Source: Hydrogenophilales bacterium
GTDB lineage: Bacteria > Pseudomonadota > Gammaproteobacteria > Burkholderiales > Thiobacillaceae
Length of the DNA stretch: 64,000 nt
Direction of reading: 5' to 3'
Assembly (NCBI GenBank): GCA_016703155.1
Contig: JADJCP010000002.1
Coordinates: 186,001 to 250,000 of the forward strand
The notes beneath the pieces are model-generated. The model did no database searches, was not told the DNA's origin, and saw nothing but the letters and a program-made list of their open reading frames with translations. Made by a program: the position numbers and the translations under genes. The stretch's first letter is position 1. Each line of letters starts with the position of its first letter. Positions 50,760 through 59,877 of this stretch are shown here, piece by piece.

Positions 50760-51962
50760 TCAGCCGTAGTTCAGGCCAATTGCCTCGCGCACATCTCGCA
50801 TGGTTTCGCGCGCCAGGTCGCGGGCCTTTTCCGAGCCGTCCGAAATAATGTTCTTCACCACGTCGGGATCCTCGGTATATGCGCGGGCACGCTCCTGAAT
50901 CGGCGCCAGTTCCTTGAGCACGGCATCGATGACCGGCTGCTTGCATTCGATGCAGCCGATCCCGGCGCTGGTGCAGCCTTGGCGCACCCAGTCACGCACG
51001 GCCTCGTTGGAGTACACCTGATGGAACTGCCAGACCGGGCATTTTTCCGGGGTTCCCGGATCGGTACGCCGCACACGATTGGTGTCGGTCGGCATGGTGC
51101 GTATCTTCTTGGTCACCACCTCGGGATCCTCCCGCAGCGAAATGGTGTTGTTATAGGACTTCGACATCTTCTGGCCATCCAGCCCGGGCATCTTCGAAGC
51201 GGCCGTGAGCAGGGATTGCGGCTCGGTGAGGATCATCTTGCCACCGCCCTCCAAATAACCGTAGAGCCGTTCCTTGTCGCCCAGTGAAAGATTCTGCGTC
51301 TCGCCCAGGACGGCGCGAGCCGATTCCAGGGCCTCTTCGTCGCCCTGTTCCTGGTAGCGTGTCCGCAGCTCTTCGTAGAGGCGTGCCTTTTTGCCGCCGA
51401 GGCGTTTCATCGCGGCGAGCGCCTTTTCTTCGTAGCCAGGCTCCTTGCCATACAGGTGGTTGAAGCGTCGGGCGATCTCACGGGCAAATTCGATATGCGG
51501 CACCTGATCCTCGCCAACCGGCACACGATTGGCGCGATAGATCAGAATATCGGCGGATTGCAGTAGCGGATAGCCGAGGAAACCATAGGTGGAAAGATCC
51601 TTCTCGGTAAGCCTCTCCTGCTGGTCCTTGTAGGTCGGCACCCGTTCCAGCCAGCCCAGCGGGGTCATCATCGATAGCAGCAGGTGCAGTTCGGCATGTT
51701 CGATGACCTGCGACTGGATGAACAGCGTCGCCTTGCTCGGGTCGACACCGGCGGCGAGCCAGTCGACGACCATCTGCCAGGTGCTCTCTTCGATGGCGCC
51801 AGGATTGTCGTAATGGGTGGTCAGGGCATGCCAGTCGGCAACGAAGAACAGGCACTCGTATTCGTGCTGAAGGTCAATCCAGTTCTTGAGAACGCCATGG
51901 TAATGCCCCAGATGCAGGTTTCCGGTGGGGCGCATGCCGGAGAGGACGCGGTCGACGTACAT
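50760..51962 (-). CDS. trpS: Tryptophanyl-tRNA synthetase
   Basis: 400 residues. Class I signatures: the HIGH-like GNLHLGHYHGVLKNW (about 14-28) and KMSKS in GLDGQKMSKSYNN (about 268). It is about 60 residues longer than E. coli TrpS, from an insertion around residues 205-240 (KEPGYEEKALAAMKRLGGKK region) found in a betaproteobacterial/other long-form group. It contains a Cys-rich segment GCTSAGIGCIECKQ near 345, possibly a metal site. Last gene of the PHP-yciO-M50-trpS operon. Confidence 0.95.
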   Translation of the reverse strand: MYVDRVLSGMRPTGNLHLGHYHGVLKNWIDLQHEYECLFFVADWHALTTHYDNPGAIEESTWQMVVDWLAAGVDPSKATLFIQSQVIEHAELHLLLSMMTPLGWLERVPTYKDQQERLTEKDLSTYGFLGYPLLQSADILIYRANRVPVGEDQVPHIEFAREIARRFNHLYGKEPGYEEKALAAMKRLGGKKARLYEELRTRYQEQGDEEALESARAVLGETQNLSLGDKERLYGYLEGGGKMILTEPQSLLTAASKMPGLDGQKMSKSYNNTISLREDPEVVTKKIRTMPTDTNRVRRTDPGTPEKCPVWQFHQVYSNEAVRDWVRQGCTSAGIGCIECKQPVIDAVLKELAPIQERARAYTEDPDVVKNIISDGSEKARDLARETMRDVREAIGLNYG

Positions 51963-51968
51963 AGTGGC

Positions 51969-52616
51969 TTAGGTCAGTCCATAAAACATCAAAGAGACGT
52001 GCTGGACCAGATCGATGATCGGGTCGATGAGCGTGTTCAGCAGACCTGTAAACAGCAGGCCAAGGACAATAAACAGGCCATAGCGTTCGATGCTCGACAG
52101 CATGGCCGCCCAGCGGTAAGGCAGCAGGCTGACAGCGATGCGGCCGCCATCCAGTGGCGGGATCGGCAATAGATTCAACGCGGCCAATACGGCATTGATG
52201 GTCACCCCGGCGGAGCCCATCAGTGCCAGAGGCTGGGCGTAGGCGCTGCCGGGCATCAGATGCGCCAGCTTAATCATCCCCGCCCAGAACACGGCCATGA
52301 GGATATTCGCCCCCGGCCCGGCGGCGGCGACCCAGAGCATGTCCTGCTTGGGTCTGCGCAAGTGCCCGAAATTCACCGGCACCGGCTTGGCCCAGCCAAA
52401 CAGAAAGCCGCCCGACACGTAAGCCAGGATGGGCACGAGAATCGTGCCGATCGGATCGATGTGTTTGAGTGGGTTGAGCGTGATGCGCCCAAGCATCTTC
52501 GCCGTGGTATCGCCGAATTTAAGCGCGGCATAACCATGCGCGGCCTCGTGCAGCGTAATGGCGAAGATTACCGGCAGCGCGAAGATGGCAATCTTCTGTA
52601 TCAGGGTTAGTTCCAT
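51969..52616 (-). CDS. Site-2 protease family (M50) membrane metalloprotease
   Basis: 215 residues, about five helices. Zinc site HEAAH in TLHEAAHGYAALKFGD (about 21-36) and third ligand in NLLPIPPLDGGRI (about 148-160). It is the short, PDZ-less S2P type; its substrate is unknown. A 6-bp gap separates it from trpS and an 8-bp gap from yciO, a grouping often seen in Betaproteobacteria. Confidence 0.92.
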   Translation of the reverse strand: MELTLIQKIAIFALPVIFAITLHEAAHGYAALKFGDTTAKMLGRITLNPLKHIDPIGTILVPILAYVSGGFLFGWAKPVPVNFGHLRRPKQDMLWVAAAGPGANILMAVFWAGMIKLAHLMPGSAYAQPLALMGSAGVTINAVLAALNLLPIPPLDGGRIAVSLLPYRWAAMLSSIERYGLFIVLGLLFTGLLNTLIDPIIDLVQHVSLMFYGLT

Positions 52617-52624
52617 GGCATGCC

Positions 52625-53251
52625 TTATTCCAAGCCAACGACGGCGGGATCGCCCCGACCCTGGCGCAACAATTCGGGGGCGTCACCGGAAAGGTCGATG
52701 ACAGTGGTCGGCTCGATACTGCACAGGCCGGCATCTATGATCAGATCGACACGATTGCCGATCCGGTCGCGGATCGCCTCGGGGTCGTTCATGGGCTGTT
52801 CATCGCCGGCCAGACTCAGTGTCATCGACAGAATCGGCTCGCCGAGCTCGGCGAGCAATGCCGAAACCACCGGATGATCCGGCACGCGCAGGCCGATGGT
52901 GCTGCGCTTGGGATGCTGCAGTCGGCGCGGCACCTCGCGGGTGGCTTCGAGAATGAAGGTAAAACTGCCCGGCGTCGCGGCCTTCAGGAAGCGGTACTGC
53001 TTGTTGTCCACCCGGGCGTAATGGGCAATCTCCGAGAGATCTCGGCAGACCAGGGTGAAATGATGTTTGTCGTCGACCTCACGGATCGCCCGGATACGCT
53101 CCATGCCGTCCTTGTTGCCGATCATGCAACCGAAGGCGTAGGACGAGTCGGTCGGATAGGCCATCACCCCGCCGCCGCGCAATATCTTCACGGCCTCACG
53201 CATCAGGCGTGCCTGGGGGGTGTCGGGGTGGACGGAGAAATACTGCGACAT
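52625..53251 (-). CDS. yciO: YciO/YrdC/Sua5 family protein
   Basis: 208 residues. The YrdC-like dsRNA/nucleotide-binding fold is visible (GGVMAYPTDSSYAFGCMIGN; KATPGSFTFILEATREVPRR-like region; RSTIGLRVPDHPVV). It is the YciO branch: DSSYAFGC rather than TETVYGLG. YciO can form threonylcarbamoyl-AMP poorly and its main role is open. In the middle of an operon with a PHP phosphoesterase and trpS. Confidence 0.9.
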   Translation of the reverse strand: MSQYFSVHPDTPQARLMREAVKILRGGGVMAYPTDSSYAFGCMIGNKDGMERIRAIREVDDKHHFTLVCRDLSEIAHYARVDNKQYRFLKAATPGSFTFILEATREVPRRLQHPKRSTIGLRVPDHPVVSALLAELGEPILSMTLSLAGDEQPMNDPEAIRDRIGNRVDLIIDAGLCSIEPTTVIDLSGDAPELLRQGRGDPAVVGLE

Positions 53252-53254
53252 GGC

Positions 53255-54115
53255 TTAACGACCCGACCAGACTGGTTCACAGGCTACGGGCATGGGCGGC
53301 ATCCTGCCCAACTCCCGGCCGCCTTCCCCGGGCGCATGGAAATCCGAGCCGCACGAGGCACGCAAGCCGTATTCCAGGGCATAGCGCGCATAGACCGGTA
53401 CCTGATCTGGGGTATGGCTGGCGGTTACCACTTCCACCGCCTCACCGCCAGCAGCCTTGAAGTCAGCAAACAGGGCAGCCATTTTGCCACGACCCATATT
53501 GTAGCGTCCGGGATGTGCCAGGACAGCGATGCCACCGGCGGCGCGTATCCAGCGCACGGCATCTTCCAGACTGGCCCACTGATGGGAAACATAGCCGGGC
53601 TTGCCCTTGATCAGAAATTTCTTGAACACAGACTTGAGGTCTTTGACATAGCCCTTGGCAACGAGGAAACGTGCGAAGTGAGTACGGCTGATGAGTTCCT
53701 TGTTCGGGGCCAATGTGTAAGCACCCTCATACGCCCCGGGAATGCCGACCTTGGCCAGAGCCTCGCCCATGCGGCGGGCACGATCGCCCCGTCCGGAACG
53801 GTTCGCCTGCAAGCCCGCGTGCAAGCCGGCATGGCTGATATCGACATACAAGCCAACGATGTGCACCGTTCTCCCGGACCAACTGACGGAGATCTCGACG
53901 CCAGGAACGATGTCGATGCCAAGTTCGCGCGCGGCCACCTCGGCTTCGACGACGCCACGCGTCTCATCATGATCGGTCAAGGCCAGAACTTGCACGCCCT
54001 GCGCGACAGCGCGCACGACCAACTCTCTCGGGGACAGGACGCCATCCGAGGCGGTCGAATGGCTATGCAGATCGAATATCACACGGTTTTTTCTTGAGAA
54101 ACAACTGGTAATCAT
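53255..54115 (-). CDS. PHP-domain phosphoesterase (RNase AM/YciV-like)
   Basis: 286 residues. PHP metal motifs: DLHSHSTASDG (about 15-25), LTDHDETRGV, VPGVEIS, LAHPGRYNM, and the final SDFHAPGE. The YciV/TrpH branch acts as a 3',5'-nucleotide phosphatase and, in E. coli, as a 5'-3' exoribonuclease maturing rRNA. It could start at the ATG 54115 or a GTG at 54082 (VIFDLHSHST). First gene of the four-gene operon with yciO, the M50 protease and trpS; divergent from yciB. Confidence 0.9.
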   Translation of the reverse strand: MITSCFSRKNRVIFDLHSHSTASDGVLSPRELVVRAVAQGVQVLALTDHDETRGVVEAEVAARELGIDIVPGVEISVSWSGRTVHIVGLYVDISHAGLHAGLQANRSGRGDRARRMGEALAKVGIPGAYEGAYTLAPNKELISRTHFARFLVAKGYVKDLKSVFKKFLIKGKPGYVSHQWASLEDAVRWIRAAGGIAVLAHPGRYNMGRGKMAALFADFKAAGGEAVEVVTASHTPDQVPVYARYALEYGLRASCGSDFHAPGEGGRELGRMPPMPVACEPVWSGR

Positions 54116-54161
54116 AGCAAAATGCCGTCCGACCAACCAATTGCATCGGCCAACCTCTCGC

Positions 54162-54767
54162 ATGAAGCTGCTCTTCGATCTTTTTCCCATCATCTTGTTC
54201 TTCGCGGCGTATCAGTTCGGTTCAGCCAATCCGGAATCGGCGCTTGCCCTACTGAACGCTCTGGGCATCACCTTGAGCGGTGCCACCAAGCCTGGCGTAT
54301 TCCTGGCGACGCTGGTCGCCATCCTCGCCACGGTTGGCCAAATCGCCTGGGTCTGGCTGAAGCATCGCAAGATCGACGGCATGCTCTGGGTATCGTTCGG
54401 CCTAATTGTGGTTTTCGGTGGCGCCACCCTGTTTCTGCAGGACGAAAACTTCATCAAATGGAAGCCAACCGTGCTCTACTGGTTGTTCGCGCTGGCTCTG
54501 GGTCTGGGCCCCGTATTTTTCGAGCGCAACATCATGCGCCTGATGATGGAAAAACAGATCAGCCTGCCCGATGCCATCTGGCAGCGACTGAACCTCGGCT
54601 GGGCCGGATTCTTTACGTTCATGGGCGCAGCCAACCTGTACGTTGCGTTCAGCTATTCCACGGATACCTGGGTCAACTTCAAGATGTTCGGTACGCTCGG
54701 CCTCATGCTGGTCTTCATCGTGCTACAGAGTCTGTATCTGTCACGGCATATCAGGGAGCAGCCATGA
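54162..54767 (+). CDS. yciB: Inner-membrane septation protein YciB (IspZ)
   Basis: 201 residues, five to six helices. Typical features: MKLLFDLFPIILFFAAYQFG at the N-terminus, GATLFLQDENFIKWKPTVLY (about 94-113), and NLGWAGFFTFMGAANLYVAF. It is involved in cell envelope integrity and septation, and interacts with division proteins in E. coli. The start at 54162 matches the family; an upstream ATG (54141) adds 7 unlikely residues. Overlaps yciI by 4 bp. Confidence 0.95.
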   Translation: MKLLFDLFPIILFFAAYQFGSANPESALALLNALGITLSGATKPGVFLATLVAILATVGQIAWVWLKHRKIDGMLWVSFGLIVVFGGATLFLQDENFIKWKPTVLYWLFALALGLGPVFFERNIMRLMMEKQISLPDAIWQRLNLGWAGFFTFMGAANLYVAFSYSTDTWVNFKMFGTLGLMLVFIVLQSLYLSRHIREQP

Positions 54768-55069
54768 GCTTGTACTACGCCATCATCGGCGAGGATGTCC
54801 CGGATAGCCTGGAAGAGCGCCTTGCCGCGCGCCCCGCTCATCTCGAACGGCTGGCCACCTTGCAATCGGCGGGCCGCCTGCTGCTGGCCGGCCCTTTCCC
54901 GGCGATCGACAGCACCGACCCCGGTCCGGCCTGCTTCAGCGGCAGCCTGATCGTCGCCGCTTTCGACAGCCTGGAGGCGGCCCGGAGTTGGGCCGATGCC
55001 GACCCCTATATCGCCGCTGGAGTCTATGCCCGGGTAACCGTCAAACCCTTCAGGAAGGTGCTGCCTTGA
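54764..55069 (+). CDS. yciI: YciI family protein
   Basis: 101 residues. Ferredoxin-like alpha+beta fold with the conserved His in RPAHLERLATLQSAGRLLLA and the Asp in SWADADPYIAAGVY. YciI-like proteins have a dimeric active-site-like cleft, and enzymatic function is known only for a few relatives. Sits in the yciB-yciI-bolA-ppiC string, with 4-bp overlaps on both sides. Confidence 0.93.
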   Translation: MSLYYAIIGEDVPDSLEERLAARPAHLERLATLQSAGRLLLAGPFPAIDSTDPGPACFSGSLIVAAFDSLEAARSWADADPYIAAGVYARVTVKPFRKVLP

Positions 55070-55329
55070 GCGATCTTGAAGGACTGATATGCGAACGTCT
55101 GGCGATACTCGAACCCGAGCACCTGGAGCTTCGCGACGACAGCGCTCGGCATGCCGGGCACAAGGGTGCGTCGGGTGGCGGGCACTTTTTTCTGGCGATC
55201 GTCTCCAAGCAGTTCGCCGGACTGAACGCGGTCGCCCGGCACCGGGCGATTTACCAGGCGCTGGGCGATCTGATGGGCGGGCGTGTTCATGCCCTGTCGA
55301 TCACCGCGTCGGCACCGAACGAACCTTGA
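55066..55329 (+). CDS. bolA: BolA family protein
   Basis: 87 residues from a TTG start at 55066, which overlaps the yciI stop and has AGGAAGG upstream; no ATG is available in this frame. The BolA fold shows LELRDDSARHAGHKGASGGG (about 20-39), HFFLAIVSKQFAGLNAVARH, and LMGGRVHALSITA. The conserved His and the lack of a free Cys in the loop suggest a BolA1-type protein that acts with monothiol glutaredoxin in Fe-S trafficking. Confidence 0.9.
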   Translation: MSDLEGLICERLAILEPEHLELRDDSARHAGHKGASGGGHFFLAIVSKQFAGLNAVARHRAIYQALGDLMGGRVHALSITASAPNEP

Positions 55330-55351
55330 ACCACAACCACAGGAACGCTTC

Positions 55352-56290
55352 ATGCAACTGAAATCCTTAACACTCGCCCTTGGCCTGACCGCCCTCACCC
55401 TGCCCGTACTGGCCGAAACCCAGCCGATCAAGACACCGGCACCGCTGCCCGCCGGTGCCCCAGCCACGCCAGCACAAGTGCATGTCGATCCGAACACCCC
55501 GGTAGCCCGCGTCAACGGCGTCGTATTGAATGCTATTTCGCTCTCGCTCCTGCGCGATGAGCGCGCCGGCCTGGGGCAACAACCGACGCACCAGAGCAGC
55601 GACGAATACCTCCGCGACTCCTTGATCAATGCCGAGATCATGTCCCAGGAAGCGGTCAAACTCGGCCTGGACAAGCCCATCGGCATCCAGGCGGCACTGG
55701 ATCTGAATCGTAAGGAGCTGTTAGGCCGCGCCTTGGTGGATGATTACATCACCAAGCACCCGGTCGCCGACGACCGGATCAAAACCGAGTACGACAGACT
55801 GAAAGCCAAGGCCGGCGGTACCGAATACCATGCACGGCATATCCTTGTGGCTGACGAAAAACTCGCCAAGGGTCTCGTCGCCAAATTGGGCGGCAAGAAG
55901 CCGGCCAAGTTCGAGGATCTGGCCAAAACCAACTCCAAGGATTCCTCGGCGAAAAGTGGCGGCGACCTGGGCTGGATGGCCCCCGCCAATCTCGTCCCGG
56001 AGTTCGCCGAGGCGATGACAAAGCTGAAAGCTGGCGAGTACACCAAGGCGCCGGTCAAGAGCCGTTTCGGCTGGCACATCATCAAGCTGGAAGAATCGCG
56101 CCCGATCGCTTTCCCGGAACTCGACAAGGTCAAGGAACGCATCGCCAATCAATTGGCGCAGAACGACATCCGTAAGTATGTCGCCGAGCTACGTGCCGCG
56201 GCCAAGGTGGAAGTCCCCTCCACCCCCACCCAGGCTCCCGTAGCCGCGGCTGAAGCCCCACCACAGGCTATCGCGCCGGCAGCGAAGTAA
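55352..56290 (+). CDS. Periplasmic PpiC-type peptidylprolyl isomerase
   Basis: 312 residues. Signal peptide (SLTLALGLTALTLPVLA, cleavage near residue 21), a helical SurA-N-like region (about 55-150), then a parvulin domain (YHARHILVADEKLAKGLVAK at about 166-185; SGGDLGWMAPANLVPEFAEA; SRFGWHIIKLEESRP). The C-terminus is Ala/Pro-rich. Assists folding of exported proteins. Follows bolA by 22 bp with AGGAACG as ribosome site. It converges with cbpA. Confidence 0.92.
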   Translation: MQLKSLTLALGLTALTLPVLAETQPIKTPAPLPAGAPATPAQVHVDPNTPVARVNGVVLNAISLSLLRDERAGLGQQPTHQSSDEYLRDSLINAEIMSQEAVKLGLDKPIGIQAALDLNRKELLGRALVDDYITKHPVADDRIKTEYDRLKAKAGGTEYHARHILVADEKLAKGLVAKLGGKKPAKFEDLAKTNSKDSSAKSGGDLGWMAPANLVPEFAEAMTKLKAGEYTKAPVKSRFGWHIIKLEESRPIAFPELDKVKERIANQLAQNDIRKYVAELRAAAKVEVPSTPTQAPVAAAEAPPQAIAPAAK

Positions 56291-56319
56291 CACCTGCCCT
56301 CCGACGCCATCCCGGCAAG

Positions 56320-57234
56320 CTAATTCGGCCAGTGCTTTCTGGGATGGAAGTCCGATATTTCCGCGAGTTTTTCATACAGCGCGCGTTCCGCTTCGCTCGG
56401 CCGCGGCGGCACGACCACCAGCAACTGCACGTATAGATCACCGGTACCCTCGCGACTCGGCATGCCCTTGCCGGTCAGTCGCATCTTTTGTCCAGGTTTG
56501 ACCCCGGCGGGAACTTTCAAGCGTCCCGTGCCAGCCAGCGTCGGCACGTCGAGGGTCACGCCCAGAGCAGCCTCGGAAGGGGTTATCGGGGTTTCGAGAT
56601 AGAGATCCCTGCCATCGAGGCGGAACAACGGGTGGGGCTCGATCTTGATTTTCAGAAACAGATCACCCGCTTGCCCTTGGGCCGAGACGTCGCCTTTTCC
56701 AGGAACTTTCATCCGACTTCCCGGCAAAATTCCGGCTGGGATGCGCACCTTCACCAGGCGCGCGCCATGTCCCGGAGTGGCCAGTTGCATGGACCGTTCG
56801 ACGCCATGAAACGCCTCATCCAGGGTCAGACTGACCTCGGCCTCGATATCTCGTCCTTTGCCCGAAGTACTGAATCCATGGCGCCCACCCGGATGCCCGC
56901 CTTTACCGAACAACTGCGCGAAAAGATCGGAAAAGTCCGAACCGCCATCGCCAGCGGCAAAACCGCCTGAGCCGAATCGCTCGCTCCAATCGGGAGGTGG
57001 ACGAAAATCCTGGCCACCTCGATGCTGCCCCAACTGATCGTACGCCGCGCGCTTCTGGGGATCGCCAAGGACGTCGTTGGCTTCGTTGATGTCCTTGATC
57101 TTCTCCTCGGCGCCCGCCTCCTTCGACACATCGGGATGATATTTCCGCGCCAGACGGCGATAGGCTTTCTTGATCTCCTCGGCTGAAGCATCGCGAGCAA
57201 CGCCAAGTACCTTGTAATAATCTTTGTACTTCAT
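56320..57234 (-). CDS. cbpA: CbpA-type DnaJ-class chaperone
   Basis: 304 residues. J domain with HPD (RLARKYHPDVSKEAG, about 26-40), a Gly/Phe-rich linker (about 70-125), and the two C-terminal substrate-binding domains (KVRIPAGILPGSRMKVPGKG; GDLYVQLLVVVPPRPSEAER), without the zinc repeats of DnaJ. Second J protein of the window. In E. coli CbpA is paired with cbpM; here no cbpM follows. Divergent from the hfq-like gene. Confidence 0.94.
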   Translation of the reverse strand: MKYKDYYKVLGVARDASAEEIKKAYRRLARKYHPDVSKEAGAEEKIKDINEANDVLGDPQKRAAYDQLGQHRGGQDFRPPPDWSERFGSGGFAAGDGGSDFSDLFAQLFGKGGHPGGRHGFSTSGKGRDIEAEVSLTLDEAFHGVERSMQLATPGHGARLVKVRIPAGILPGSRMKVPGKGDVSAQGQAGDLFLKIKIEPHPLFRLDGRDLYLETPITPSEAALGVTLDVPTLAGTGRLKVPAGVKPGQKMRLTGKGMPSREGTGDLYVQLLVVVPPRPSEAERALYEKLAEISDFHPRKHWPN

Positions 57235-57283
57235 GTGGCTTTCCGTCGTTTTCTTATAGAGTAATTGGGTATATCCGGACCGA

Positions 57284-57311
57284 TTTACAAGGTGTGCCAA
57301 ACCGCTATGCT
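57284..57311 (+). promoter_or_regulatory. Promoter of the hfq-like gene
   Basis: TTTACA (57284-57289), 16 bp, TATGCT (57306-57311). The start codon lies 36 bp downstream. The leader (ATACTAAAATACCAAC before the ATG) has no recognisable Shine-Dalgarno sequence. Confidence 0.6.
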
Positions 57312-57346
57312 ATGATGCAGGATACTGTGAATACTAAAATACCAAC

Positions 57347-57613
57347 ATGAACGAACGCCAAAATCTGCAAGACGTGTTCCTGAATACCCTGCGCAAGGAA
57401 CACACACCGGTTTCCATCTTCCTGGTAAACGGAATCAAGCTGGTCGGGCGCATCGAGTCCTTCGACCAATACATGGTGCTACTCAAAGGCCACGATCAGG
57501 CCGTGCAAGCGATCTTCAAGCATGCCATATCGACCATTTCTCCCGCTCGCCCCGGCACGGGTGGACCGCCTTCCTCAGGACCACGTCCGCCGCGTCACAC
57601 TGAAAGCGAGTAG
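57347..57613 (+). CDS. Hfq-family RNA chaperone, divergent form
   Basis: 88 residues. Sm1 is close to Hfq (NLQDVFLNTLRKEHTPVSIF, LVNGIKLVGRIESFDQYMVL), and Sm2 ends in FKHAISTISPARP with the proximal-face Lys-His intact. But between the two motifs it reads LLKGHDQAVQAIFKHA where typical Hfq has LLKNTVSQMVYKHA: two residues longer and without the usual VSQMVYK. The Tyr of the distal face (PVSIYL) is Phe. The C-terminal tail is Pro/Gly-rich. It is not beside hflX or miaA, so the main hfq may lie elsewhere. Confidence 0.88.
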   Translation: MNERQNLQDVFLNTLRKEHTPVSIFLVNGIKLVGRIESFDQYMVLLKGHDQAVQAIFKHAISTISPARPGTGGPPSSGPRPPRHTESE

Positions 57614-57649
57614 GTTTCAGTAGCCCTGGCGGCGTTTATTTCGCACTGA

Positions 57650-58517
57650 CTAGGGTTTCCGGGGGCCGCGCTGAAGTGGCGACCGGGCGGGTGCGGTGCT
57701 CAAACCGCACCATTTCATCAGCACCCCGACATCCTTGTCGGTCAGCATCTCCAGCTTGCCACGCTTCAGCCGGGAAGGCATGTTGATCGGTCCGAAGCGC
57801 ACCCGGATGAGTCGGCTCACGGACAGGCCAAGTGCTTCAAACAGGCGTCTTACCTCGCGGTTCCGGCCTTCCTGAATGACCAGCCGATACCACTGATTGA
57901 GGCCTTCACCACCTTCGTGATGGCTGATGCTCATAACACGCGCGATGCCATCCTCCAGTTCAACGCCCGTGGTGAGTTGCTGCATCTGCTCAATAGTCAG
58001 TTCGCCCATCACCCGTACGGCATACTCGCGCTCCACGGCGTAGCGCGGATGCGACAGGCGGTTGGCCAATTCACCGCTGGTGGTAAAGACCAGCAAACCC
58101 TCGGTATTCAGATCCAGACGACCCACGGCAATCCAGCGGCTGCCACGCACCCGGGGCAACTTCTCGAATACGGTCGCACGACCGTCCGGATCGTCACGCG
58201 AGACAATCTCGCCCTCGGGCTTGTGATACATGAGCACTTTGGGCAGTTCCGCCTGCCAGGGAATGCGGACTTCGCGCCCCTTTACCCGGACCCGATCCGT
58301 CGGAAAGACACGCTCACCAACCTGGGCGACCTTGCCATTGACCGAGACGTCGCCCGCCGCGATCAGGGCATCCATATCCCGGCGTGAGCCAAGGCCGGCC
58401 GTTGCCAGCATCTTCTGCAATTTCTCCCCAGGCACCGCCGCGCGCACCTCGTCATGCGCTTCCTCGTAGGACTTGGCAACGGGTTTTCTGGTTGGTCGGC
58501 GTATCGGTTGGGGCATG
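57650..58517 (-). CDS. rluB: 23S rRNA pseudouridine synthase RluB
   Basis: 288 residues from the ATG at 58517, 3 bp after the scpB stop; an ATG at 58552 inside scpB is possible. S4 domain (EKLQKMLATAGLGSRRDMDA), catalytic RsuA-type domain with the Asp in AVGRLDLNTEGLLVFTTSGE (about 130-149), and VIQEGRNREVRRLFEALGL. Isomerises U2605 in E. coli. The C-terminal ~25 residues are basic and disordered. Confidence 0.95.
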
Positions 58518-58520
58518 CGG

Positions 58521-59099
58521 TTAATCCATTTGCGGTGCGTTGGCGCGTTCATCCCTATCCATCAGCCGCTCCTTCGCCAGTTCCGGCAAAGGGGGCAACT
58601 CGGACAAGGCGCGCAGGTTGAGATCGCTCAAGAAGCGTTTTGTCGTGGCAAACAAAGCTGGGCGACCTGGCACTTCCTTGTGGCCGACAACCTCGACCCA
58701 GCCACGTTCTTCGAGGGTTCTGATGATGTTCGAGCTGACCGTGACGCCACGTATCTCCTCGATGTCACCACGCGTCGCGGGTTGCCTGTAGGCGATTACC
58801 GACAGCGTTTCCATGACCGCGCGGGAATAGGTCGGCGGTTTTTCCGGATTCAGACGATCAAGATAGGCCTGGTATTCCGGACGCGTCTGAAAGCGCCAAC
58901 CCTCGGCGACACTGACCAGCTCCACACCCTTGTCCTGCCAGTCGGCGCGCAGGTCTTCCAGTGCACGGCGCAGCAAATCATTGTGCAACTCTTCCTCGAA
59001 GGCCCGCTTCAATTCGGCCAGCGACAAGGGCAAGGGGCTGGCGAGCAACACCGTTTCGAGCACCCGCTTGATGTCCTGAATGTTGTTTACTGAAAACAT
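58521..59099 (-). CDS. scpB: Segregation and condensation protein ScpB
   Basis: 192 residues. Two winged-helix domains, with VETVLLASPLPL-like N-terminus (KRVLETVLLASPLPLSLAEL) and AVMETLSVIAYRQPATRGDI, ATTKRFLSDLNLRALSELPP. Binds ScpA and the SMC ATPase for chromosome condensation. scpA is not in the window. The order scpB-rluB is common in bacteria. It starts 14 bp after gspN. Confidence 0.95.
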   Translation of the reverse strand: MFSVNNIQDIKRVLETVLLASPLPLSLAELKRAFEEELHNDLLRRALEDLRADWQDKGVELVSVAEGWRFQTRPEYQAYLDRLNPEKPPTYSRAVMETLSVIAYRQPATRGDIEEIRGVTVSSNIIRTLEERGWVEVVGHKEVPGRPALFATTKRFLSDLNLRALSELPPLPELAKERLMDRDERANAPQMD

Positions 59100-59113
59100 G
59101 TTCGTTCCACGCG

Positions 59114-59872
59114 CTAGCGTGCGCTGAGTCCGGTATTGGCGTCGAGGACCAGAGTATAGATCCCCGTGCCGCTATCCTTGCCCAGCATGCGCAGCAAAGG
59201 CGCCAATTCCTCGCGCTGCGCCGGAAGCGGCACCGCCTGCCCGTCGAACAGCGGATAGGCGCCCGGACGCCAGGCGCCGTTGCCATGCAGGTCGAGCTTC
59301 CCACCCACGGTCGTGAGGCTGTATTCCAGGGCATCGCCCTTGCCATGCAGCACGACAAAGTAATTGCCCAAGGGATGCACACGGGTGACTGTCGATCCCG
59401 CATCCTGCCAGAGTACTTGCCCACCTCCCTTGATTACTCCGGCACCCCAGCCGAGGCCGTCGAGGTTAAATTGCATCTGGCCGGACAATCCAAGTTGGCT
59501 CAGGGTCGAGGAAAACACCCCAAGCAGACTGGCCGGTAGCCGCAGATCGAGTTTGTGCACGGTCCAGCCAGATAGTCCGGCGAAGGCGTCGAGCACCGGC
59601 CTGACATCCGCCTCGCGCAGAACCTCGACGCGCATGCCACCTTTCAGCAGGGCGGCGAGGTCGACGCGCCAGGTTACCTTGTCGAGGGTCTTGACTTCGC
59701 CGCTGGGCAAGATCGCCTGCAGATCGCCTCGGCCACGCCAAATCGTACCCTGTGTCGCCGTCACGCCAAGCGCTCCCCGGCAGTAGTGCCGGACCGTATA
59801 GTCCAGCCAGGTCGCGGGCAGTTTCGCAAGCAACAGCAGAAATAGCAGCAGCACCGCCAAAACAGGCGCCAT
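59114..59872 (-). CDS. gspN: Type II secretion protein N
   Basis: 252 residues from the ATG at 59872. One N-terminal helix (LAVLLLFLLLLAKLPATWL, about 5-23) and a periplasmic beta-rich domain (GVTATQGTIWRGRGDLQAIL; LPASLLGVFSSTLSQLGLSG). GspN is an accessory inner-membrane subunit. A TTG seven bases upstream could also start it. It is last in gspH-I-J-K-L-M-N, 5 bp after gspM. Confidence 0.88.
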   Translation of the reverse strand: MAPVLAVLLLFLLLLAKLPATWLDYTVRHYCRGALGVTATQGTIWRGRGDLQAILPSGEVKTLDKVTWRVDLAALLKGGMRVEVLREADVRPVLDAFAGLSGWTVHKLDLRLPASLLGVFSSTLSQLGLSGQMQFNLDGLGWGAGVIKGGGQVLWQDAGSTVTRVHPLGNYFVVLHGKGDALEYSLTTVGGKLDLHGNGAWRPGAYPLFDGQAVPLPAQREELAPLLRMLGKDSGTGIYTLVLDANTGLSAR

Positions 59873-59877
59873 CCATT

